Shown here: positions 25,335 to 31,575 of the stretch, in pieces | Numbering within the stretch: the first letter of the stretch is position 1 | How the letters are laid out: every line of letters starts with the position of its first letter | Assembly (NCBI GenBank): GCA_009995225.1 | Contig: JAACPW010000010.1 | Span: 62,001 to 126,000, forward strand | Origin: Sphingomonadales bacterium | GTDB taxonomy: Bacteria > Pseudomonadota > Alphaproteobacteria > Sphingomonadales > Sphingomonadaceae | Direction: 5' to 3' | Length of the DNA stretch: 64,000 bases | Notes under the pieces: model-generated | The model's input: the letters and a program-made list of their open reading frames with translations, nothing else | The model's database searches: none | Told to the model about the DNA's origin: nothing | Translations under genes and position numbers: made by a program

Positions 25335-25394
25335 GCGCCCGCATCGCTTCTGGCCATCCCCATGCCTGAACCCTGCGATGCGGGCGCATTTTTT
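25335..25394 (+). terminator. Strong terminator-like hairpin between capsid and gp6
   Basis: A 13-bp perfect stem, GCGCCCGCATCGC (25335-25347) with GCGATGCGGGCGC (25375-25387), a 27-base loop, then A followed by six Ts. It lies 31 bases before the next start codon. With the hairpins before it, it makes the capsid gene a separately bounded transcript unit. Confidence 0.7.
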
Positions 25395-25424
25395 CATGAC
25401 GATGACAATTTCGGAGACACCGCC

Positions 25425-25970
25425 ATGCAGCGGACAATCGTGCAAGCCCCGGTGCCCGGCGAACCCGCGCTGGCGGAACTCAAACACTGGCTGGGGATCA
25501 GCCGACCCAATGAAGACGAAACGCTCAATGGTCTGCTCCAGACCAGCTTGACCATCTGCGAAGCCTTCATCGGCAAGGCACCGCTGGTTCAAACAATCGA
25601 AGAGATAGTGCCGCTCACCGGCGACTGGCAAGAGCTTGTCTCACGGCCCGTGCGTGAGATCACAGCGGCGGCGCTGATTGCGGCCGACGGGAGCCGAACC
25701 GTGATCGCAACACCTTCGGACGCGCTGGAATGGCGTCTGGCGGCAAGTGGCTGCGTCCGTCTGCGACTCCCGCTCGAAGGGGAAGGCCTGGCCTTGCAAC
25801 TGGTGGTCGGGATCGCGTCCGGCTGGTCCGCGCTCCCCGCACCGCTGCGCCAAGGGATCATCCGGCTGGCAGCGCATGATTTCCGCGACCGCGAAGGCAA
25901 AGCCAGCCCTGTTCCTCCGGCCAGCGTCACGGCCTTGTGGCGGCCCTGGCGCGCGGTGCGGCTCGGATGA
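25425..25970 (+). CDS. GTA gp6-like head-tail adaptor (phage conserved phiE125 gp8 family)
   Basis: 181 aa from ATG 25425, preceded by GGAG. The N-terminal region LAELKHWLGISRPNEDETLNGLLQTSLTICEAFIGKAP is the gp6-type head-tail connector motif, and the C-terminal ALPAPLRQGIIRLAAHDFRDREG is the usual closing helix. The middle is a small beta domain. In RcGTA the equivalent gp6 sits below the portal as adaptor. The next tiny ORF begins inside its stop (ATGA). Confidence 0.85.
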   Translation: MQRTIVQAPVPGEPALAELKHWLGISRPNEDETLNGLLQTSLTICEAFIGKAPLVQTIEEIVPLTGDWQELVSRPVREITAAALIAADGSRTVIATPSDALEWRLAASGCVRLRLPLEGEGLALQLVVGIASGWSALPAPLRQGIIRLAAHDFRDREGKASPVPPASVTALWRPWRAVRLG

Positions 25971-26134
25971 TCCGGGCCTCTGCCCCTACACGGCGGCTGA
26001 CGCAGCGCTTACGCGCCCGCGCCGCCCAGTTCGCTGCGGCCCATCTCAGAAAACGCCTCCGTGGCCGGACAGACTGGCATTCGGCTGCGGCGCTGTGGCC
26101 CGAGGTGTTTGGAGACTTCCGCGATGGAAAATGA
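25967..26134 (+). CDS. 55-aa basic ORF in the gp7 (stopper) position
   Basis: A short, arginine-rich ORF starting at ATG 25967, which overlaps gp6 (ATGA) and is itself overlapped by gp8 (starts 26124). Visible: RRLTQRLRARAAQFAAAHLRKRLRGRTDW, a likely helix, and WPEVFGDFRDG. It does not look like the roughly 110-aa head-closure/stopper protein gp7 of RcGTA, and a normal gp7 cannot fit in the 157 bases available. It could be a reduced gp7, a replacement, or a non-functional filler. Confidence that it is translated is moderate because of the overlap on both sides. Confidence 0.5.
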   Translation: MIRASAPTRRLTQRLRARAAQFAAAHLRKRLRGRTDWHSAAALWPEVFGDFRDGK

Positions 26135-26513
26135 CCTGCGCGCCGCGTTGATCACTTGGCTGGACGCCGATCCGGCGTTGGCTGCGATCAATACGATCGA
26201 AGAAGAAGCGCCACTCTCCGCCACGCCGCCGTGGCTCGGCATTGCGGCCAGTGCATCGGTGGACTGGGGCACGAAAGACCGGAAGGGCCGCGAAGTCCGC
26301 GTCGCTCTGGAACTGGAGAGCTTCACCGATCTGACAGTTGGCGATGCCGGTCTGCTCGGCGCAATCGAGCGCCGCGTGCTCGATCTGCCGCCGTTCCAGC
26401 AGGGCTTCGAAGTCGCCTCGATTCGCTTCCTGCGCTCGCGCAGTGAAGCGCGCGCCGACAACCGCCGCGGCGCTTTGCTCGAATACCGCTTCCGTATTCT
26501 CGAACCGAATTAG
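26124..26513 (+). CDS. GTA gp8-like tail terminator (DUF3168)
   Basis: 129 aa from ATG 26124. N-terminal LRAALITWLDADPALAAI, then WLGIAASASVDWGTKDRKGREVRVALELES, and C-terminal ADNRRGALLEYRFRILEPN match DUF3168, the phage tail-completion/terminator family, equivalent to RcGTA gp8. Its hexamer would cap the tail tube and join it to the head. The start overlaps the previous short ORF by 11 bases. Confidence 0.85.
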   Translation: MENDLRAALITWLDADPALAAINTIEEEAPLSATPPWLGIAASASVDWGTKDRKGREVRVALELESFTDLTVGDAGLLGAIERRVLDLPPFQQGFEVASIRFLRSRSEARADNRRGALLEYRFRILEPN

Positions 26514-26524
26514 GAGTTAGCCCC

Positions 26525-26932
26525 ATGCCCGCACAATCCGGCGCCGCCTTCCTGCTCAAAATCGCCGACGGGGCCACGCCCCCGGCCTATCAGACCATCG
26601 CTGGCCTGCGCACCACGCAGATGTCGATCAATGGCGACACGGTGGTCGTCACGCACAAGCAATCGGGCGGATGGCGCGATCTGCTGTCTGGGGCGGGCAC
26701 CCGCTCGGTCTCGGTCAGTGCGGCGGGCATCTTCCTTGGTAGCACCGCCGAGAGCACGGTACGCGCCCATGCACTGGCCGGAACGCATGATGATTACGAG
26801 CTGTCGTTCGAGGACGGCGAAAAACTGCGGGGCCGGTTTATCGTGCAGCGGCTCGATTATGCCGGAGATTTCAATGGGGAGCGTAGTTATACGCTCCAGC
26901 TTGAAAGTTCCGGCCCCGTGGTGCCGGCATGA
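26525..26932 (+). CDS. GTA gp9-like major tail tube protein (TP901-1 family)
   Basis: 135 aa. The sequence AQSGAAFLLKI, VAGLRTTQMSINGDTVVVTHKQSGGWRDLL-like core and ISVSAAGIFLGSTAE-type beta strands, with YELSFEDGEKLRGRFIVQRLDYAGDFNGERSYTLQLESSG at the end, fit the phage major tail protein TP901-1 family. It forms hexameric rings of the tube. 12 bases follow gp8, with GGAG upstream of the start; it overlaps gp10 by 4 bases. Confidence 0.9.
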   Translation: MPAQSGAAFLLKIADGATPPAYQTIAGLRTTQMSINGDTVVVTHKQSGGWRDLLSGAGTRSVSVSAAGIFLGSTAESTVRAHALAGTHDDYELSFEDGEKLRGRFIVQRLDYAGDFNGERSYTLQLESSGPVVPA

Positions 26933-27243
26933 CCGCCGTTGCCAACCCTTTGCGCGGGGAATGTGCGCTTGCCGTCAACGGCCTGAACTATGTTCTGCGG
27001 CCCAGTTTTGAAAATCTGGTGCTGGCCGAGGCCGAACTAGGCTCGCTGTTCGCACTGGTTGAGCGTGCTGCGGGCGGTGCACTCACACTCACCGAAATGA
27101 CCGCATTGCTATGGCACTGCCTGCCCATCGAAACCCGCCCAGAACGCGTTGCAGTCGGGCAAGCGGTGCTGGCGATGGGTATGGTCAGCGCGACGGGTCC
27201 CGTACGCGCCGTTTTGGCACAGGTGCTCAAGGGCGAGGCATGA
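26929..27243 (+). CDS. GTA gp10-family tail assembly chaperone
   Basis: 104 aa. NPLRGECALAVNGLNYVLRPSFENLVLAEAELGSLFALVERAAGGALTLTEMTALLWHCL is the 'GTA-gp10' (Phage_TAC_11-like) pattern. In long-tailed phages this gene and its neighbour encode chaperones that coat the tape measure. Here they are two separate overlapping genes rather than a programmed frameshift: no slippery heptamer is evident at the junction. It ends at TGA 27243, overlapping the next start. Confidence 0.86.
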   Translation: MTAVANPLRGECALAVNGLNYVLRPSFENLVLAEAELGSLFALVERAAGGALTLTEMTALLWHCLPIETRPERVAVGQAVLAMGMVSATGPVRAVLAQVLKGEA

Positions 27244-27440
27244 CCAAAACCTTCGGGCAGGCCGCCGTCTGCTGGTGCGCGCTCGCCGCACGTCTACTTG
27301 GCTGGCGGCCCGCCGAATTCTGGGGCGCCACGCCAGCCGAGCTGGCGATGGCCCTGGCCGCCCCTGATGATGGCCGCGCCCTTTCCCCCCCTGATCGCGA
27401 GATGATCGCCCGCATGATGGAGCGCGATGCTGATGACTGA
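27240..27440 (+). CDS. Phage tail assembly chaperone (gp10.1 position)
   Basis: 66 aa. FGQAAVCWCALAARLLGWRPAEFWGATPAELAMAL is the Phage_TAC_6/rcc01693 family motif (GWRPxEFWxxTPxEL), found between gp10 and the tape measure in alphaproteobacterial GTAs. It is too small to have enzymatic activity and presumably pairs with gp10. Overlaps both neighbours. Confidence 0.85.
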   Translation: MTKTFGQAAVCWCALAARLLGWRPAEFWGATPAELAMALAAPDDGRALSPPDREMIARMMERDADD

Positions 27441-28008
27441 CAATTTCGATGAACTGGTGATCGATGTGCGCGCCAGCACGGATGGCTTTGCCGCCGATGT
27501 CGAAGCGATGCGCCGCACGCTCGATGGCGGACTGCTCGACGGTTTCAGCCGTGCGGGGAATGTTCTGGAACGCGGGTTGCTGGGAGCCTTGCGACGCGGC
27601 AGTCTCGGTTTCGATGATCTCAAGCGGGTCGCTTTCAGCGCGCTGTCCGAAATCGCGGGCTATGCGGTGCAATCAGGGATCGGCAGCCTTTTTGGCGGGG
27701 CAGGAAGCGGCAATGGCGGTCTCGGAAGCCTGATCGGCAACTCGCTCAGCGCACTGCTTGGCTTGCCGGGCCGGGCCACCGGCGGGCCGGTCGCGCCGGG
27801 GCGCGCCTATCTGGTCGGTGAACGCGGCCCGGAGGTGTTCGTGCCGACCGCCGCCGGAAGGGTCGAGACCGGAATGGCTCCGCCGGGGCGCGATGTGCGC
27901 GTGGCGATCCAGGTCGCTGTACCGCGCGGACAGGCTGCGCCCACCGCAATGCAGCGTTCGTCGCGCCAGATCGCCAGCGCCGTTCGCCGCGCCTTGCAAC
28001 AATCCTGA
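27427..28008 (+). CDS. GTA gp11-like tape measure protein
   Basis: 193 aa (ATG 27427; ATG 27433 is equally possible with the GGAG at 27419). The N-terminus FDELVIDVRASTDGFAADVEAMRRTL begins a helical part, then a Gly/Leu-rich hydrophobic region GGAGSGNGGLGSLIGNSLSALLGLPGRATGGPVAPGRAYLVGERGPEVFVPTAAGRVE. The GERGPEVFVP motif is a standard tape-measure C-terminal feature. The short length (phage tape measures are often 600-1500 aa) predicts a short tail, as in RcGTA. Confidence 0.88.
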   Translation: MLMTDNFDELVIDVRASTDGFAADVEAMRRTLDGGLLDGFSRAGNVLERGLLGALRRGSLGFDDLKRVAFSALSEIAGYAVQSGIGSLFGGAGSGNGGLGSLIGNSLSALLGLPGRATGGPVAPGRAYLVGERGPEVFVPTAAGRVETGMAPPGRDVRVAIQVAVPRGQAAPTAMQRSSRQIASAVRRALQQS

Positions 28009-28024
28009 GCGGAAGGAACACCCG

Positions 28025-30346
28025 ATGGCATTCTGGCTCGCCCGCGAACGCCGCGCGCAGGAAAGCACCTTCATGCAGCGCTTCGACCCGCGCTTCTGGG
28101 CCATCAATTTCCCCCGCCCCGCCATGGCTGCGGTGGTGACGACTGGCCCGGACAGTTTGCGGGTCGATGTCGAGCTGCACCTTGCGGGCGAATTGGTGGG
28201 CCTGATCTGGGAAAGCGCCGACACGCTCGATCACCCTCTGCTCGCCTACCAGACCGACCGCGATTACGCCCACACGTCGCTGCGGTTCCGCTGGCAATCC
28301 GATGGCGTGGTCGCCCTCGATCAACCCAATGGGCCGACCCTGACCATCGAAGGGCGGGACGCCGCGGGCACGCCGCGCACCTGGTATGTCCGGCTCTGGA
28401 ACTATGCGCAGGGCACGCCCACCGATGCGCGCATCATACTGCCCTTTTCGGCGCTGGAGAGCGGCTACGGCCTGCCCGGAGAGCCGATCCATCCGGGCGA
28501 CATCGACCGTATGTTCATTTCGCTGGTTGCGCCCGGACACATCCCCGGCAGCACCACGCCCCTGCCTGCGCGGTTCAACGGTTCCGTCCTCATGTCCGAG
28601 ATTGTCGCTGATGGCGCACGGGCGATGCTGGAATTGGGCGATGTACTGGTCCCCCCGCATGGCGAACGCATGGCGACCGCCTATGACGATGCCTATAACC
28701 AGACCCCTGCGCGGCTGCTGCGCGCCATCACCGGGCTCGGTTACCGAGAGGATATTGTCCACTATGTCGGCATGAGCCATTTCATGCGGCTCGCAAGGCA
28801 GCCCGACGGCAGCCTCAAGGCCGCCCCCGGTGGCGCGCTGTGCGATCCGGCAGAGGTTTGGCACCGCAGCCTCTTCGGTCTGGCGCAGGCAGCGGGGTTC
28901 GAAGTGATCGCCTCGCTTTCCTATGAACTGTTCGACGCTTACTGCCCTGAAAGCTGGAAACAGCGCACGGCCGGCGGGGCGCCCGCGCTGACGGGGTGGG
29001 TTCCCCCGTCGACCCTGCTGTCTCCTGCCAACAGCGAGGCGATGGGCTGGCTGGCCGATATTGCCCGGTCCTTTGTCGCGCTGCTAAAAAACGCCGACCT
29101 CCCCGTCCGTTTCCAGATCGGCGAGCCGTGGTGGTGGGTGACGCCTTCACGCGAGATTTGCCTGTATGATGATGCGGCAAGCGCTGCGTTCGGCGGAGAC
29201 CCGCCCGTCATCGCCAATATCGCCGCGCCGCTGGGTGAAGCGGAAACGGCGCTGCTCGATGCGGCAGGCGCTCTCCTCGCGCAGTCGACCGGCGCGCTCA
29301 CTGCGGCGGTCCGCGCAGCGGCACAAGGCACAGCCGAAGTGCTGCTGCTCGCCTTCACGCCGACGGTCCTCGATCCCGCGACGCCCGAACAGTATCGCGC
29401 CAATCTGCCCGCAGGCTGGGCCGCACCGGCTTTCGACCGGCTCCAGTTGGAAGATTACGACTGGCTCACCGCCGGCGCGGATGCCGCCCGGCGTGCCGCC
29501 TATGCTCTGGTCAATGACCGGCTTGGCTACGCTCTGGCTGATCAGGACTATCTGGCGGGCTTCGTGCTCGATCCTGCCGATGCCGAGCTGTTCTGGGCGC
29601 GCATCGACGGCGGGCTGGACGAAGCGGCCACACGCGGCATCGCGCGCCGGTATGTCTGGGCGCTGCCACAGGTCAACCGCGACGGCTACACCCGCCTCGC
29701 CCCTCCGCCGGAGCAAGCCATGAACCCTTTCGACGACGTGCCCTACCCCTTTGCTTTGGGGCGCAGCGCCTCGGTCGCACCAGAGTTTTCGACCTCGATC
29801 GCTGTCACAGCGTCGGGGCATGAGCGGCGCAATTCGCTGTGGTCAGACGCGCGCCTCCATTTCGATGTCGGGCCGGGCATCCGTTCCGAAAGCGAATTGT
29901 CTGAATTGATCGCCTTCTTCCGCGCTCGCCGCGGGCCGGCGCGCGGCTTCCGGATTATGGACCCCTTCGACAACAGCTCGAACGCAATGACCAGTGCACC
30001 GACCATGCTTGATCAGGTGATCGGCGTCGGTGACGGCGTGCGCGCCGATTTCCAGCTGGTGAAGTCCTATGGCGGCACCGAACCGCAGGTACGCCCGATA
30101 ACCCGCCCCCGCGCCGATACGCTGTTGGTCAGCATCGGCGGAACGGCAAGCACCGCCTGGGCGCTAGGCGAAAAGGGTGTGCTGCGGTTCCTTGCCGCCC
30201 CGCCCGAAGGGGCCGAGGTTCGCGCAGGTTTCCGCTTCGACGTGCCGGTGCGCTTTGCCGAAGACCGCCTCGATGTTGCAGCCGTCAATTTCGCAGCTGG
30301 GGAAGCCCCCTCCGTGCCGCTGATCGAGATCCGGGAGACAACCTGA
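28025..30346 (+). CDS. Fused distal-tail protein: N-terminal TIM-barrel-like module plus C-terminal DUF2460 (gp12)
   Basis: 773 aa from ATG 28025 with GGAAGGAA upstream. Residues 566-773 are a full DUF2460 distal-tail domain (NPFDDVPYPFALGRSASVAPEFSTSI ... RGPARGFRIMDPFD ... DTLLVSIGG), about the size of RcGTA gp12. The first 565 residues are extra: residues 20-200 resemble a carbohydrate-binding-like beta sandwich (RTWYVRLWNYAQG), then a TIM-barrel-like part with VGMSHFMRLAR, FEVIASLSYELFDAYC and FQIGEPWWWV (Glu367). Similar N-terminal modules occur in phage proteins labelled 'non-contractile tail sheath, TIM barrel'; I give that name tentatively. An internal ATG at 29720 could make gp12 alone. 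Confidence 0.85.
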   Translation: MAFWLARERRAQESTFMQRFDPRFWAINFPRPAMAAVVTTGPDSLRVDVELHLAGELVGLIWESADTLDHPLLAYQTDRDYAHTSLRFRWQSDGVVALDQPNGPTLTIEGRDAAGTPRTWYVRLWNYAQGTPTDARIILPFSALESGYGLPGEPIHPGDIDRMFISLVAPGHIPGSTTPLPARFNGSVLMSEIVADGARAMLELGDVLVPPHGERMATAYDDAYNQTPARLLRAITGLGYREDIVHYVGMSHFMRLARQPDGSLKAAPGGALCDPAEVWHRSLFGLAQAAGFEVIASLSYELFDAYCPESWKQRTAGGAPALTGWVPPSTLLSPANSEAMGWLADIARSFVALLKNADLPVRFQIGEPWWWVTPSREICLYDDAASAAFGGDPPVIANIAAPLGEAETALLDAAGALLAQSTGALTAAVRAAAQGTAEVLLLAFTPTVLDPATPEQYRANLPAGWAAPAFDRLQLEDYDWLTAGADAARRAAYALVNDRLGYALADQDYLAGFVLDPADAELFWARIDGGLDEAATRGIARRYVWALPQVNRDGYTRLAPPPEQAMNPFDDVPYPFALGRSASVAPEFSTSIAVTASGHERRNSLWSDARLHFDVGPGIRSESELSELIAFFRARRGPARGFRIMDPFDNSSNAMTSAPTMLDQVIGVGDGVRADFQLVKSYGGTEPQVRPITRPRADTLLVSIGGTASTAWALGEKGVLRFLAAPPEGAEVRAGFRFDVPVRFAEDRLDVAAVNFAAGEAPSVPLIEIRETT
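29710..29722 (+). promoter_or_regulatory. Candidate internal ribosome binding site and start for stand-alone gp12
   Basis: GGAG (29710-29713), six-base spacing, then ATG 29720 in frame with the large gene. Initiation here would make a 208-aa protein beginning MNPFDDVPYPF, the normal size and N-terminus of GTA gp12. Both long and short products from one gene are therefore possible. Confidence 0.45.
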
Positions 30347-31155
30347 TGCGGGTATTCTTCGACCGCGAGCTGGATACTGTCGCGACGTTCTGGCGGATCT
30401 ACCGCCGCGACGGGGCGGCGCTCGCCTTCACCAGCCATGACCGCGACCTCAGCTTCGGCGGCATTCGGCACCTGGCCGCTCCTGGCATGATCCCGGCCGC
30501 GATCCGTCTGACATCCGAGCTCAGCAACGACAGCGCAGAGGTCCAAGGTGCACTCCACCATGATTCCATCCGCGAGGCGGATCTCGCAGCCGGGCTATAC
30601 GATGAAGCTGCTATCGACATCGGCGCAGTCGACTGGGCGAGCCTCGATCACCACACACTTTACACCGGCCAGATCGGACGGATCGAGGATGACAGTACCC
30701 AGTTCGCCGCCGAATTGCGTTCAACCAAAAGCCTGCTCGAACAAGACATGGTACCGCGCACCAGCCCAACGTGTCGGGCCGAATTTTGCGGACGCGGGTG
30801 CGGTCTTTCCGCGGCACGTTTCACCGCCGTTCACACGCTTGCCGCGATCGATCTTGAGGGCAACCGAACCCGGTTCACCGGCCTTGATGGGGAGTCCTAC
30901 CTTGATGGGCGACTGCGCCTCATGGCCGGGCCACAGACGGGCGTTGCCTTCGGAATCGTCGACGCCCAAGGCGACTGGCTTGTGCTTGATCGGCCGCTGG
31001 TCACCGGCACAGCAATCGGCACCCGGGCTGAACTTCGCGCGGGCTGCGACCATACCATCGCGACTTGCTCCAGCCGGTTCGGCAATGCCATCAATTTCCG
31101 GGGCGAGCCGTTCCTTCCGGGCAATGATCTGCTTGCGCGTTACGGCCAGTCATGA
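30346..31155 (+). CDS. GTA gp13-like baseplate hub protein (DUF2163/BR0599)
   Basis: 269 aa. The family pattern is clear: N-terminal DTVATFWRIYRRDGAALAFTSHDRDL, middle YTGQIGRIEDDSTQFAAELRS, then cysteines at 143, 148, 152 (TCRAEFCGRGCG) and 234, 241 (AGCDHTIATCSSRFGNAINFRGEPFLPG). This cysteine set recalls the iron-sulfur cluster in lambda tail-tip gpL; a cluster here is inferred from the pattern. Start ATG shares A with the gp12 stop (TGATG). Confidence 0.88.
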   Translation: MRVFFDRELDTVATFWRIYRRDGAALAFTSHDRDLSFGGIRHLAAPGMIPAAIRLTSELSNDSAEVQGALHHDSIREADLAAGLYDEAAIDIGAVDWASLDHHTLYTGQIGRIEDDSTQFAAELRSTKSLLEQDMVPRTSPTCRAEFCGRGCGLSAARFTAVHTLAAIDLEGNRTRFTGLDGESYLDGRLRLMAGPQTGVAFGIVDAQGDWLVLDRPLVTGTAIGTRAELRAGCDHTIATCSSRFGNAINFRGEPFLPGNDLLARYGQS

Positions 31156-31571
31156 CGGCAACGGGTGAAACGCTCGCCGAGGCTGCGCGGGCGCTGATTG
31201 GTTGCCCATTCCGGCTTCACGGGCGCGATCCTGCCACAGGCCTCGATTGCGTGGGCCTCGTGTCGGCCGTGCTCCAGGCAAACGGCGCACGACCTGCCCC
31301 GCCCAGCGGCTATGCCTTGCGGAATCTCGACATCGCTCAGTGGCTTCCATCAGCGCGGGAATCCGGCTTGGTGCTGTCGATCGGACCGATCCGTGCCGGC
31401 GACGTGCTGCTGATCGCACTCGGACATTACCAGCACCACCTCGCGATTGCCGCCGATCCGCTTTGTGTCGTCCACGCTCATGCTGGCCTCCGGCGGGTCG
31501 TGCTTCAGCCGCGCGATCCCGCATGGCAGATCGATGTCAAGTGGCGGCACGAGACACAGACAGAAGGTTGA
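31152..31571 (+). CDS. GTA gp14-like NlpC/P60 cell-wall peptidase
   Basis: 139 aa. Papain-like NlpC/P60 fold with catalytic Cys33 in TGLDCVGLV and His95/96 in YQHHLAIA; the IGCPFRLHGRDP stretch is the usual N-terminal motif. In RcGTA this enzyme is in the baseplate and cuts recipient peptidoglycan to allow DNA entry. It is followed 4 bases later by the gp15-like gene and overlaps the hub stop (ATGA). Confidence 0.92.
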   Translation: MTATGETLAEAARALIGCPFRLHGRDPATGLDCVGLVSAVLQANGARPAPPSGYALRNLDIAQWLPSARESGLVLSIGPIRAGDVLLIALGHYQHHLAIAADPLCVVHAHAGLRRVVLQPRDPAWQIDVKWRHETQTEG

Positions 31572-31575
31572 TCCC

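Noticed and set aside
26929-27440. Programmed frameshift between gp10 and the next chaperone gene
   Set aside because: The second gene has its own ATG in a 4-base overlap and no slippery heptamer is visible at the junction.
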